Origin: Tubulanus polymorphus
Taxonomy: Eukaryota; Nemertea; Palaeonemertea; Tubulaniformes; Tubulanidae
Direction of reading: 5' to 3'
Assembly (NCBI RefSeq): GCF_964204645.1
Contig: NC_134031.1
Span: 250,001-314,000 of the forward strand
DNA: 64,000 nt
Shown: positions 35,879-48,682 of the stretch, in pieces
Numbering within the stretch: position 1 is the first letter of the stretch
How the letters are laid out: every line of letters starts with the position of its first letter
The notes under the pieces: model-generated
Seen by the model: the letters and a program-made list of their open reading frames with translations, nothing else
Database searches by the model: none
Told to the model about the DNA's origin: nothing
Position numbers and translations under genes: made by a program

Positions 35879-38800
35879 ACTCTCAGTAACTGGCGTGCGG
35901 CAGTAATCACTGATATCTTCTCATCACCTTCACACCGAGTTAAAGATGATCTGTTAAAATCATCTTTTGTCTCCGATTATAAAAACTGACGCCCTGTGAT
36001 TTCTGACGCTTAGGATAAAAAATGACGACACTGAGGTCGCGTGCGGTGGAAGTGAAGGGAGGCGGTTTACAGCAGGGCGGCTGTTCGGCGTACAATAAAC
36101 CCGAGTCGGAGACAAGAGACACTGTAGTTTACTAAACCGTATTGTCTGTGACAATGCCTCATAAAATACTGACATCTTTCTTCTTATTATGATTTAATAA
36201 TAATCAACAATCGAATCGGTTATCATCGTCTCAATTTTGAATGAAAGACGATTTTAAGGTGTGTTTCAAAATGCGTGTTGAATACGCGACGGTTTTTTTG
36301 ACGGGATTCATGCATGATTAATATAAATTCGACTCGGGGTTTGTGGGAATTGAATAGTTCCCAGCGCTTCAGCCGTACTAGAACTATCGTGTTTAATTAT
36401 ACATGCCCGACTTGAGAGAGTGATCTTTTTAAAAATGAATTCATCACAGTCTGAGACGCCTGACCATATATCGCGTGTCACGTGATACACAATACTCTAT
36501 CCGATGAATTATTCGCGAGGTTGATTAATTCAACGTTCAATTCAACTATAGTCAATTCGACCTCATTAATTCATCATTGAATTATTCTATAGTTAACTAT
36601 ATACATCTTCATTCGCATTAGGAGAAATATTTATGTGAAGTAATGTTTGTATCTGTCGTGGTTGTTTCTAGATAAAAGCATGAATAGCGCCGTCACTTGC
36701 CACAGACAACTCTCAGTGGTTATGGGTTATATCTGTACTTCGTTTACCGATTTCAAATTAAATTCCCTTTTACGATGCCAGCAGGTGCGCGTGACTGGTG
36801 CGTTTGCAGAAGGCAAAATTTAAACATCGCATCAAATTGAATTATTGTCAACAAAATAAAAACAGGGAATTCATCTCGATTTCAAAATAAGAAAAACCTA
36901 GAAAGAAACTAGCTCGAAAATCGAATTCTTTTACTTGGAATTTTTTTGGTGCAATGTATTCAAGGTTTTTCTATGATAGACGATGAACACTAAAACGAGT
37001 CGATACCGGATATAGACAGATAATCTGTGGATTCTGTTGTCGGAAAAGTGAAGGAATTCATTTGAGAAAAAATCAGATATTTTTTTTGCGCGATTGTTTC
37101 TGATATAATTTGTATGAAATGACTGCATCACCATCAGAGGGAGGTCATTAATCATAATGCACTGATGTTTGAAATAAGTGCGTCCCGCACAGTATTAAAT
37201 CGGTTACGGGCGGTAATTAGCAGTGATTATATGAATGTAGATATATAATTGATTGACAAACCTATTTTCCTGCTCCGCCGCCGCCGCTGCTGCTGCTGCT
37301 GTTGCTGCTGCTGCAATCACGACAATCAGTAATCTACGGGGGTAATCTCTGCATGCTTCAATTAAACCTCTTCATATAATTAATAGTAGTTAGTTTAAAA
37401 AATACTGATATAAACAACCGACCGCGTCTGCCATAAAAACAAGAGAGAGACACAGATTATATTATCTGATCTGATCTTTTTGGTTGAGGTTTTATTTCGG
37501 GGGGGGGGGGGAGGTTCGTTTTGGTTGGAATCCTCCCAGACAACAAGTACTACTATATCATACTAACTGATAACTTACTCCAGGATCTGCCGGCTTTATC
37601 TGATAACTAGTACAGTCTGTTCCGAGCTATCACAGTTATTTGAAATCATAAAAATGAATGAATTGAATTAATAGTTGATACGATACTCAGTGACATTGTC
37701 TATAGTGCGTTTCGATAAAATTGTTACACGAAAACGACAACTTTTTTCTTGTTCTTCAACACTGTAGAAGAAATGGACATAGCAACCTTTGTCAATGATA
37801 TATTTCTTGGCACCTATTTCCTGAGAGGGGTATTAGAAAACGAGTTGTGAGCGATGAATACGAACTAATTGATATGTTTATATAAGAATACAGTTATTAG
37901 GGGATCGAGAACCTGTTTCTGTGTAGATAATGTTTCAATTTAGAACAATAGACGAATTAACACGACACTATGCGGTCTATTGTTACGGGATTAAGAGCCG
38001 TGATGTTTATTGAATTCGGGTGTGATCTGATTATTGTGGTATTAATCCACTGACTTTTAGTGTTATTGATTAACTACACCGATTAATAAGTGGTCAATTC
38101 AAGTCGAACCCCTGGAGCTTGTCGAAGGTTCTATTAGTGAGTGAAGAAGCCTTATTTATGATACAGTTAAACTTGTCGTCGATGACACTTTTCAACACGT
38201 TCTTCTTCGTTGTTACTATTTGAATAGAGAGTTAACGGCGATGAAACCATGGCGATCGATAATAACCCGAATCCACACCATCGAAATATCTAATAAACTT
38301 CGGGTCCACAAAATGCTAAAACAGGACCAAATTCCACAATAGACCGGTTCCACAGTCCAGGATCTAGTTCCGCAGTTGTCGGTTAAGATTAGTTTGTTTC
38401 CAATGTTTTGAATTTTGGGGCCGAATTTAACCCTGTTAACTTTGAGAATAGTGAAACTGGTATCGAAAAGTTGACATATCTTTATCTTGAGGAGTTTTCT
38501 ATTATATCTCACAGTTAGAACGTTCATTATGTGTCAATCTGATTGTTATATATATATAATGTTAATCCGGTGTGTGTTGGGGGGGGGGGTGGTTTACGTG
38601 TTCGTCGCGCTTTGAACTTTTATCGTCTGTTATTTACACAGATCTTGTCATAAAAAACGCCGGGTAAATATTTGATAAAATACAATGAAACCAGTTTTGA
38701 GATATCTATCTCACGCGTGAGACCGGTTTGATACTCCTCGCGCGATGATGAGATTTCCACTATGTTTGTTATTCTCACACATATATCAAATAGTATTTGG

Positions 38801-39068
38801 GATTATCAAATTATCTCAACGACGTGTAGTTATTTTGAGAATTAAAGATCGAACTGATTACGCGCAGAAATTACTCCGAACCGATAATATGGTCAATTGT
38901 TTAAACACAGCTATAACAATTACACAAAATCAAATGGGGGTCGAATCCCGAGTTCGCTCAATTTCTAGCGGTCAAATTTCATCGATGAAAAATTAATCAA
39001 TGTTTTTTTTGTTTGACATTTTTAGGGACCTCATTGAGTGAGAGGGAGGTTGAAAGACACGTGACAGG

Positions 39069-42000
39069 ATGTTGTTGTACGAAACGCCGACGTATTTACC
39101 AGAAACAGAAGATGTATCTGATAACATGCAATCTACCGCTACTGGTGAGTACTATATCATATCTTATCAATACAGAAATACTGTGCCCCCTGGTGACGTA
39201 GATTCGTGCACCACCCCCGGTGACGTTGAATATGCCCCCGCTGGTCACCGAACATTCGCAGCACAGCCCAGGGCACATGTAATCGTATGAGACACCTTTT
39301 AAAAGTTCATGTTGAGAAATGTCATTCTCGTGGTTATCAATAGTTTGTTTTTGTGTCCTTTTATAAGTCTGAAACATATCCTGGAGCTGTTGCGCATTTA
39401 TGTTAATTTCCTCTGCTCGATTCTAGCCATGTTGCTCTAACGCTGACTGTTCGATTTGCGTCGAGTTTTTATCGTTGTACAATAATTTGACCCGATCTTC
39501 GTAAATTAATTTCCTACTCGATTATAGCAGCGCCGAGCTCGCCTGTGTCTGTAGAGTGAGAGAGAGAGAGAGAGTCAGTCGATCGGACGCCTCGATAGGA
39601 AGTGAAATTTACATCAGAAATTCGACTTTGCTCAAAACAAATTATGATTAGAAATTCCAGTGTTGGTGTCATATTACATTGAATGATTGATAGATCTGTC
39701 GGCTCTCGCTCAGTGTGCTGATAACGGCGTGGTTTGTTCTACTAACAGACCACCTTATTTCTTACATATATCAATCCTGTAATTGGTATCCCGCCCGATG
39801 ATTGGCTGATCAGTAGTTTATGAAGTAGTTGATGTAGTTTTCAAATTCATACGTAAAATATTTTCGCTTTGAAATCTTAACAAATTTTATTCTTCAATCG
39901 TGAGATATCAATTGCTGGTTTATTATTTTGCGGATTATAGTGTGTTTCAGTAACTAGTTCCCCTGTACTTCCGTCTATGAATAGTTGGGGGGGGAGGGGG
40001 GGGGGGGTAGGTGAGGTTGTTAGAACTGATATTTTCAATTCTATCTGGAATATATTTCATAGAAATGTATGCAGCAGACACACACCGTTTATCCTATCCG
40101 TCTCTTAATCCCTCTTATCACATCACTTTTATATCTGTTAATCTGTTTTGAAATATACAGATGTTTCTTTGTATCTGTTATTTGAGTATTTAACGGATTT
40201 GATTCAGTAAACGCCATCAGGCGGCAGGTGAATTTATAATCCGTTCCACGAGAGTCACGTCTGATAACACTTTATAATATTATAAATCTCACTGATCAGA
40301 TGTAATACAGTTTTTTAACACTAGCTACAACAGAATAATAAATGTTTAACGGTTTGACAAGCGATTTCACAACAATTCAGTTCCATTGTTTCTGTCATAC
40401 ATAAGATTGGTTATAGCACCATCCTAGTCAGAAACCGGACTGTGGTTTAGTTCGCATAAACCCGATCCGATTAGAAGTTTACACTAATTGCCCCCCAGTG
40501 TCACAGACTCAAGTCCTCGAACACAAGAGGAGTCCTGCTCTTAGTCTGTTCGTTCTGAATCTAGCTCGATTCACTCATACCCCGTTAGTCTGTTAAACAG
40601 CCGCCGATAAATTCAATTTTTCTCGTTTTTTCAGATGATGTAAAAGAACAGTGCAAAGAGTGTGGTGAGATATTTCGCTCAAAGGTGGCGCTGCGACGTC
40701 ACGAAACGTACGTTTGTAAGAACAATAACGCCATATTCGCGCGTTTGAATCAAGATTTTATCGATCGACAACGGAATGAGAATTTACACCATAGTCAGTT
40801 GTTACTGTCCCCGTCTCAAACTACAATGGACTCGACGGTCAGATCGGCTGATAGTGAAGATAACATGTAAGTATCTACATAGACCACAGTTTCTCGCGCC
40901 CTGAGACTAAAGGGTTAATTTGCAATGTAATCAGCAACTATAGATTAAGTTTCAGTGGTTTTAAAGATTTTCTTTTTTTCATTCTTTCCACAGTTCAGAG
41001 ACAAGTAGTTTCACTGGCGACAATTGGAGAAATCAAGATGGCGACGACAAACTTTTCCCGTGCGAAAATTGCGATAAAACATTTACAGATCCCAGCAATC
41101 TACAACGTCACATCCGAGCTAATCACGTGGGTGCCCGGTCACACACGTGCAACGAGTGCGGGAAGACATTCGCGACCTCTAGCGGACTGAAACAACACCA
41201 ACACATACACAGTAGCGTTAAACCATTCCAGTGTGAAGTTTGTTTAAAAGCCTACACACAATTCTCTAATCTATGTCGACATAAGAGAATGCACGCCGAC
41301 TGTCGACAGCAGATTAAATGTAAGGATTGCGGGCAGGCGTTCTCCACTGTGACGTCACTCAGTAAACATAAACGCTTCTGCGAGGGAGGCCTGCGTAACG
41401 GCAGTACAGCCTCGTTATCGGCGTTTCCTAACGTGAACCTCACCGGGTTACCGAAACCAGTTCCGCTTCCGTCATCGCTTAGTTCTCTATCTCCCTCCCA
41501 GACGTCGCTATCTGCCGCTTATATGAATCTCTATGGTAACCGTCCAACAGTACCGTTCTATCCGTCGCTAGGGTTCCCGGCATTCCCTCCAACACATCCG
41601 TTAGCCGCTATGCAGATGGCAGCACTGTCCGGTATGGGTGGACTCGTACTTCCGAAAAGTTTGACCGAAATGAACAAGATCGATCTAGGTGGCGCTAGTG
41701 TGAAAACTGATAAACTCGGATCGGACGGTTCCGATCTGTCGTCATTGACGACCGGTAGTGATGGGGAGGCTGGACGTAATTCGGATACTGATGCGGAAGA
41801 ACAGATGCAGCCCCGGAGCCGCCCTTCATCACACTCCCCTCCAGTACAACCTAAACTATCTCCTATAGCAGCGCCATCTATAGCCGAACAGCCGTTTGAC
41901 TTGACGAAACATCGTCATCAAAGTCCCGAAAATACGAAACAATCGTCATTCGACATTAGTCATTCGACACCTAAACGAGGTGTGTCAGTATCGCCCCCTA

Positions 42001-43154
42001 GTGGCGGCAGCGGTGTCTCAATAGAATCTCCATTGGATCTCAGCGTGAAATCAACGAGCATCGAAACCGAGGCTAAACACGCCCATAAAACACACGTGTT
42101 CGGCGCAGGCGCGGCGGTGACGTCACCGGAACCACAGGTTACACCTAAAAAGCCGGAACCAGTTAAGCTACCATTGCCGACCTACCCGTACCCGTCGCCT
42201 ATGATGTTAGACTCGATCTATCAACGGTTCGAACAGAATAAACTCACTACATTTCAACAAACGGCTAAAATGATGGCCCTAGCTCAACAGCAATCTCAAC
42301 GATTCATTCCACTTCCGGTATCATCTGCTTACTCGGCTGCCGCAGCTGCTGCCGCTGCCTCGTTCTCGAACATGGCGGGTTTTCCGAGTCCCGTTAAAGA
42401 CGTGTCTCAGTTTATGGCGATGAAATCCGGGGAATCCCCGAGTCAATTCTCCCCGTACGCGGCTAAAATGAAAGAACGTTATTCGTGTAAATTTTGCGGT
42501 AAAATTTTCCCGCGTTCGGCGAATTTAACGCGTCACCTGCGCACGCATACCGGTGAACAACCGTATAAATGTAAATACTGCGAACGATCGTTCAGTATTT
42601 CATCGAATTTACAACGACACGTCAGAAACATACACAATAAAGAAAAACCGTTTAAGTGTCCTCTTTGCGATCGATGTTTCGGGCAACAGACAAATCTCGA
42701 TCGACATTTGAAGAAACACGAATCTGACGGACCGATTGTCGTAGATTCTCCCCCTGCCGAACACCGCCTACAATCAGGTAAAGACGAATCGTTTTCGAGT
42801 CTCGAGAACTTTAACAAACTGCCGACACCGGTGGACTGCGCGGGTTTGACAACTCCAGCCGTGGAGCGCAGAATCATTGATTCCAGTTTCTCCATCACTT
42901 CTAATGTATCCTGTCGTAAAGACGACGAAAGCAGCGACGTCAAGATGGAGACCGATGAAGACGAGGAGGAAATGTGCGATTTCGATGAAGATGACGATGA
43001 TCTGATGAAATCCGTTAGCGATGAAGAAAATTCGTTGAACAATAATCATAAAAATTCGATTTGTGAATCTAAAAATGATTCGTCAACAATAGCAACAACA
43101 TCAGCAGCAGCAGCAGCAGCAGTAGCGTCCACTGTAACCGCAGCAGTGTGTTAG
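39069..43154 (+). CDS. Prdm3/16: PRDM3/PRDM16 (MECOM/EVI1/hamlet-like) zinc-finger transcription factor, three exons
   Basis: Nuclear zinc-finger regulator of the EVI1/PRDM16 family, which binds DNA through two finger clusters and recruits CtBP for repression. Exons: 39069-39144 (donor ACTG|gtgagt), 40635-40866 (tttttcag|AT ... AACAT|gtaagt), 40994-43154 (ttccacag|T, stop TAG). Phases match, giving 822 residues. N-terminal fingers: one C2HC (32-53), then FPCENC (about 123-147), [19 protein letters not shown] (153-176), FQCEVC (181-203) and IKCKDC (210-232). CtBP motifs: PFDLT at 403 and PLDLS at 449. Three C-terminal C2H2 fingers occupy about 599-679, with TGEQPY and KEKPF linkers. A polyalanine run (near 550), an acidic tract and a C-terminal Ala run follow. 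The last two exons are secure. The first is less so: its ATG has an in-frame TGA upstream, which fits an EVI1-like short isoform without a PR domain, but a longer isoform could splice in here. Confidence 0.93.
39145..40634. other. PRDM intron 1
   Basis: Bounded by gtgagt and ttttttcag. It contains a short GA run (39558-39575) and a G-rich block (39985-40008) but no recognisable additional zinc-finger exon. Confidence 0.7.
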
Positions 43155-44093
43155 TTTTATATTACTCCTGTGCTTGTATTCACTTACTACTGCTGCTGCT
43201 ACTATGACAATTACACCAGATTCAGGTTCTACTTCTGGTTTAAAAAAATTATTGATGTGGTTTATTTTTGAAATCTCGTAACGATATTTGCATGTTTTGT
43301 ACTTAAATGATCCGTATTTTACTATTGATCTGATGGGGGGAAATGGACGAGAACTTTACTATAATTCAGTCTAAACTTAGTCTAAAGTTTCTATTGCGCG
43401 TGGTTTTATTTCTATTATTGATATGAATATTTTCTTCTATTGCTGAATTTATTGTAAATAATCAACAATTACAATTATTTGATAAAGGTTTAACTTGTAT
43501 TATTGGTACGAAGACTAAATGACGACTGAGCTACGAAATCAAATCGTGATCTTCGAGTTTTGTTTTTGCTCTTATTTTTATACGATCGAAGAAAACGAAA
43601 GTACGAGAATATTTGTATATAAAAATATATGTATTGAGAGAAAAGTACTGGATTAACGGATTACCGGATTAACGGATTAAGATTCATTCTAATAATCATT
43701 TTAGACATTACGGTCTTTGGAACAGACTGTAGAACTTAGAGCATGTTTTGATAGTTCCTAGAAATTATTGCATGAATTTTCTTTTGATCTTAGATTTCTT
43801 TTCTATTATAAACTTCTCTAGTCAAATGGGAAAGTGCATATTATTAATATTATTATTATCTAATTTACATAATTATTCAATGGATAATAACCGATTCATT
43901 TAAATAATATTTGACAATGAGATCAACTTCAGTCGGGTCTCGCTTTATAAAACACCTCACTAAATAAACTTCTCTCCACAATAATAATCTATAACTTATT
44001 TGTTAATCTATAACTTTAATTTTCATCTTTTTTTTATACTTAAAAGTAACTAATAATTTGAATTATAAATCTTTGATTGAAGTGTGAACCTAG

Positions 44094-44122
44094 TATAGTA
44101 TAGTATAGTATAGTATAGTATA
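44094..44122. repeat. (TATAG)n pentanucleotide microsatellite
   Basis: About six consecutive TATAG units. Confidence 0.9.
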
Positions 44123-45039
44123 GTGAGGGTCTTGATTTTACTGGTTTATATGCTGTGTATGTTTGGTTCTATATATGAAGATTATTATTAATTCACTGAT
44201 ATTTCATATGATAAGACAATGTTTATACGACTAGTACAGTATCGATTACCAAGTTACAAATATCTCTGATATTTTTAGAACAGCAAAAAAGCAACATGTA
44301 GGCTACAATGAATATATCCTGTACCCGGTATAATATATACTTCTAGTAAAGGTCTATTGGCCTCTGTATGATCTCTGACCAGTAGCAAGTAATTTTGAGA
44401 ATGTCCTCTAAATATCATTTTTGAAAACAGTAGACTCCACCTAGCTCGGTCGCTTTGGGACTGATGTGAATATGAGTTGAGAATCAGGGAAATAGATCGT
44501 GGTTTTTCCAAATGAATTTTTGTAAAAAAAGACATCGGTTTCTCCCCCGAGTTTACATTTCGAGTCAGCTGTACTTCTGTTTTATTCCAAATCAGGACCC
44601 AATTTCATCCTGGTTACTGAATTACAGAAAGTAAATACATTTGTGTCACAGAATTTCCTAGGCATCAAATATCATTCTCTTGAATCTGACTGTAGTTGTT
44701 AGAGGAGTCGTCTGCAGATATTTTGAAGTAGCCATTGTTTCTGTTGTATGGGTATTACATGACTCTTAACTGAACGGATCACAGTCCTCGTTTTGCCGGT
44801 TGAAATTCAATCTCAATTCGATTAATATCTCAATATCAAATACTTCCATATGTTACGATATTTCAATTTCTGTGAGAAAATGATACAAAAAAACATAGTT
44901 TAACAGCGAACACTGGGCATACAGTGGACATCTGTGAATTTACTGCGAATCAATAGTTAGTTAAACTGCTCTATTTAACAAACAAATTAGATATATCAAA
45001 CTGAACTAAATCTTGTAAATAGAAATAAAAATGCGTGTT

Positions 45040-45040
45040 A

Positions 45041-45085
<45 letters not shown>
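45040..45085. repeat. (TTA)14-15 microsatellite
   Basis: Uninterrupted TTA units. The preceding tcttgtaaatagaaataaaa could be a degenerate retroposon tail. Confidence 0.9.
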
Positions 45086-45654
45086 GTTAATATTAGAAAT
45101 GGGTTTCGCTGACATCGAATGACAAAAATTAATTCATTAGATCTTAATTAATCGTTGATTAATAATTATTTAATTGATTAATTTGAATTGAATAGTGAGT
45201 TGATTTTAATACATGATTAATTAACTATTTCCTCGTGAGAAATAAAGAAAATTTAACTAAAAAAAATTTGAACATTTTTTCTTTTTAAATTTTTTCTCGT
45301 ATTTTCTAAGGATGGATATAGAAGGAGATATAAACAGGATGGATTTGACAATTGAATTCATTCTCAAATTCAGCGATCATTTCATAATATTTCAAAGGCA
45401 CCTTTCAGTGCGGCGTCCAGTTTCAGGAATGGGATTAACTCCCTCGCCGCTGAAAGTTACATCATTATTTATTGAAATTGGACGCTGGACTGAATGGTGG
45501 ACTGGCGGCTCTAGACTAACTACTACAGGCACCCCGAACAGCCCCATATGTCCGTATAGGACACAGCCCCATACAGCCCCAGATACCCATACAGAATACA
45601 GCCCACACAGCCCCAGATGTCCATACAGCTCCTTAAGATGATTAGCAGCGACAA

Positions 45655-45657
<3 letters not shown>

Positions 45658-45729
<72 letters not shown>
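45658..45729. repeat. (CAG)24
   Basis: Twenty-four consecutive CAG units on the plus strand. The surrounding 109-124 residue frames are artefacts or unrecognised. Confidence 0.95.
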
Positions 45730-45732
<3 letters not shown>

Positions 45733-46210
45733 TGTGATAATAATTCTGATGCTCATTGCGTCTCATCGGTTAAATATTGACTAAGTAGTTTTTATCTAGC
45801 GCTTATCAGTGTAAACTAAACCGCTCGTGTTTGTCGAGTAGAACGATTAATCATCCAATATACTCTATCCCCCTCTAGGGTTTTCTGTAACATATGGCGC
45901 GACAATGTTTCACCGTGATTTCATTGTCGCAGAATCCACGAGTTCGAGTAAGAAAACTGGCCAAAATCATCAGCCGTGTAATCAATACAATCGGTCACTA
46001 CTCGCTATTGCGTAATGATAATACATGAGATTGAGTTATCACTCGATTACTCCAACGATTACCAGAACCAAAATATGACTGGAAAAATAGAAAAATTCTA
46101 CAAAATCAGAAACATAAAAACATTTCATCCAATGAAAGAAAAAAACCAAATGAAGACCATATCATAGAAGTGAAATCTTTACTGTTAGATTTCTTAAGAC
46201 CTGCGTAACA

Positions 46211-46315
46211 TTTTGCTAGAGACCGGGGCTGCATTTTGCTAGAGACCGGGGCTGCATTTTGCTAGAGACCGGGGCTGCATTTTGCTAGAAACCGGGCCGC
46301 ATTTAGCTAGAGACC
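46211..46315. repeat. 23-bp minisatellite, about 5 copies
   Basis: The unit contains gcattttgctagagaccggg plus gct. The last two copies are degenerate. Confidence 0.9.
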
Positions 46316-46754
46316 GGTTTAGTATTATTGCTATAAACCACGGGTATGATATCTATTGGTAACAGGAGGTTTTAAGAGACCAAAGAATCAATTTAGACTA
46401 AAATACTGGAGCATATGGTGTAAGTGAAGTGGTACTAGTCCTATATCGCTCTCTCTCAATAGCTGTTCTCTCTCTCTCTCTCTCTTTATCTTGTCTCTTT
46501 ATCGCGTTTGTATATTTAAACTGGATGAGACTGCTGCTGCTATAAGAGCTGACTGACTGGTTGACTGGTTGACTGACTGGTGGTTGGTTCGTGTGTAGAG
46601 GGGTTGCCAGGTGAGTGCGTCCAGTAACAAAGAGCTCTGAGTAAACATATAACAGATCGTCCACATGTCGTGACAGATTGGATAATATGATGCACATATT
46701 GACAATCATCTCGAGACCCAATCTCCTTTACTCTTATCCATTCCTCTTCCCTCC

Positions 46755-46985
46755 TCTCTCTCCTCTCTCCTCTCTCCTCTCTCCTCTCTCCTCTCTCCTC
46801 TCTCCTCTCTCCTCTCTCCTCTCTCCTCTCTCCTCTCTCCTCTCTCCTCTCTCCTCTCTCCTCTCTCCTCTCTCCTCTCTCCTCTCTCCTCTCTCCTCTC
46901 TCCTCTCTCCTCTCTCCTCTCTCCTCTCTCCTCTCTCCTCTCTCATCTCTCCTCTCTCCTCTCTCCCCACTCTCTCTCCTCTCTC
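46755..46985. repeat. (CTCTCCT)n heptanucleotide satellite, locus 2
   Basis: About 33 copies of the same CTCTCCT heptamer and strand orientation as at 28412-28715. The Leu-Ser-Pro and Arg-Glu-Glu frames across it are artefacts. Confidence 0.95.
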
Positions 46986-47106
46986 TTCAAAATATATCAC
47001 CCAAAAAAACTTTCTTGTGATTAGACTTCTCATTATAGAAAATGAAATTTATTTCATTATATCGGTTATACCTGAACCCCCTCTCACTCTCCTCTCTACC
47101 TAAGAT

Positions 47107-47129
47107 CTACGAGCAATAATTGCTCGTAG
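47107..47129. other. Perfect 10-bp stem, 3-nt loop hairpin
   Basis: ctacgagcaa, taa, then ttgctcgtag forms a perfect inverted repeat about 120 bp after the polypyrimidine block. No associated gene is seen. Confidence 0.6.
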
Positions 47130-48544
47130 CTAAGATGTATTAATTGTCTCCTGTTTTGTATAACGGTGACGACGGTGCACTGAGTTCACTCTATGTTTAC
47201 AGTTCAATGTGTACCCAAACCCTCATTAGAAAAAATCACTTGACATCTTTATTAAAACTACTGTCTCTTAAATACACACCGTGTGAACTGAAGATACAAT
47301 CAGTCCTTCATTTCATGTTGGTCAATTGTAATTAAATTCATTGATATTTCCTATGATAGTTTTATTCATAGATATAGATTTTCAAAGCGCGGTTTTTCAG
47401 TTATGTTTGAAAGTAAGTCTGTTAAGTGGTGCTACCCTAACCCCCGCTGACGGTTTGATGTCCTTTTGAAGTTACTTGAACTTGAGAGAATTGATTAGAA
47501 TTCGGTGGTCTTTATTTGTTCAAGCTCGTGTTAAATATCTGTCAAATTGAACTTGAACAAAATGATAATTTTTTCCTTAATAGATATCCCGTATTGATAC
47601 TAGATATGACATCTTTACTTATAGACGGTTTCTTTGTATAAATCCCTGTTAATTTATTCTAGGTATGAAAAGTTGTATGTGCATTTTAATTCTTAAACGA
47701 ATATTTGAAGAATTGGGAACGATTAAACCAGACCAGGTCTTTACCCTGAGAGATGTATTATACCTCGAAGACTTGGTCAAATCTGAGGTAATATTCTCTT
47801 GGTGCCAGTTCAATATGTGTGAGCTTACAGTTCCACATGATGCTAATTGTGACTTCAAATTTCATTATAGGTCTTAGAAACTTAGAAATGTAGCTATTTT
47901 AGAGTGAAAATTAGCTAAGAAACGCGACGGAAAATATGAATATGACGAGATACATATTTAGAATTCGGAGGATTTCGGTTATATCCTATGATTAATCTTC
48001 AGAAATAACGAAATACAACTGAATTTGTGATATCTTAGGAACCGGTCCTGAGATAGACCGCGGTTGTAAAAGTGATTACAACTCAATGAATTAAAGCGCA
48101 GCAGCAGCAGCAGCAGCAGCTGCCACTGAAGCCCATCGTCTCGGCTATTAATTGTTGATTAAAAGTATAAGTTCAAGGTCACAAGAAGCAGATGAACAAT
48201 AATATTTAGACAGTTGTGATTATGATGTGATGCGGTTCTGTGTGATTAGTCGTGGATAGAAAAATTTACATGTGTTCATTATGCACTTGATGAACTCATC
48301 ATCTACGTACTCCGTTAACAACAACATAACTACTCAACAATAAGTATCAAAATATCAATTAAATATCAGGAAATTCATTAAAAATCATTTGATATTAAAC
48401 GAAAAACAAATTTGAATGTGTGAATCACTGACAGGAAATACGTCATTCAGTTCAGCTGAATTCATTAACAGTATCATCTGTTAAGTACTTCACACAAACA
48501 TCTTTCAAATTTTATCAAATCTTTTATTCAAATCAGGGTTCAGT

Positions 48545-48682
48545 TTCAGTCAGGACAGGTACCTCAGTCAGGACAGGTACCCCAGTCAGGACAGGTACCT
48601 CAGTCAGGACAGGTACCCCAGTCAGGACAGGTACCCCAGTCAGGACAGGTACCTCAGTCAGGACAGGTACCTCAGTCAAGGG
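48545..48682. repeat. 17-bp minisatellite, about 8 copies
   Basis: The unit is cagtcaggacaggtacc, with the following base T or C. Each copy carries a KpnI-type GGTACC. Confidence 0.93.

Larger units (their letters stand above)
28938..39068. other. Gene-poor stretch upstream of the PRDM gene
   Basis: No exon is supported in these roughly 10 kb. PR/SET-domain exons of the PRDM gene would be expected upstream on the plus strand but were not recognised. Contents: a tRNA-like fragment near 29905, minisatellites at 31.6, 32.8 and 33.8 kb, a (TTA)n run at about 33997-34024, a G-rich block at 35832-35878, a CCG/CTG mixture at 37275-37314 and a poly(G) run at 37500. Confidence 0.45.
43155..45300. other. 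Probable PRDM 3' UTR and downstream region
   Basis: AT-rich sequence after the stop codon. AATAAA motifs occur at about 43963 and 45241, but none can be assigned as the poly(A) signal. It contains a TATAG pentanucleotide array (about 44094-44122) and (TTA)n (45040-45085). Confidence 0.4.

Noticed and set aside
38939-38960. ggtcgaatcccgag as a tRNA B box
   Set aside because: No A box or cloverleaf could be built around it.
47665-47877. 70-residue plus-strand frame containing FEELGTIKPDQVFTLRDVLY
   Set aside because: Mildly protein-like with an AG before it, but both strands are open and no family is recognised.
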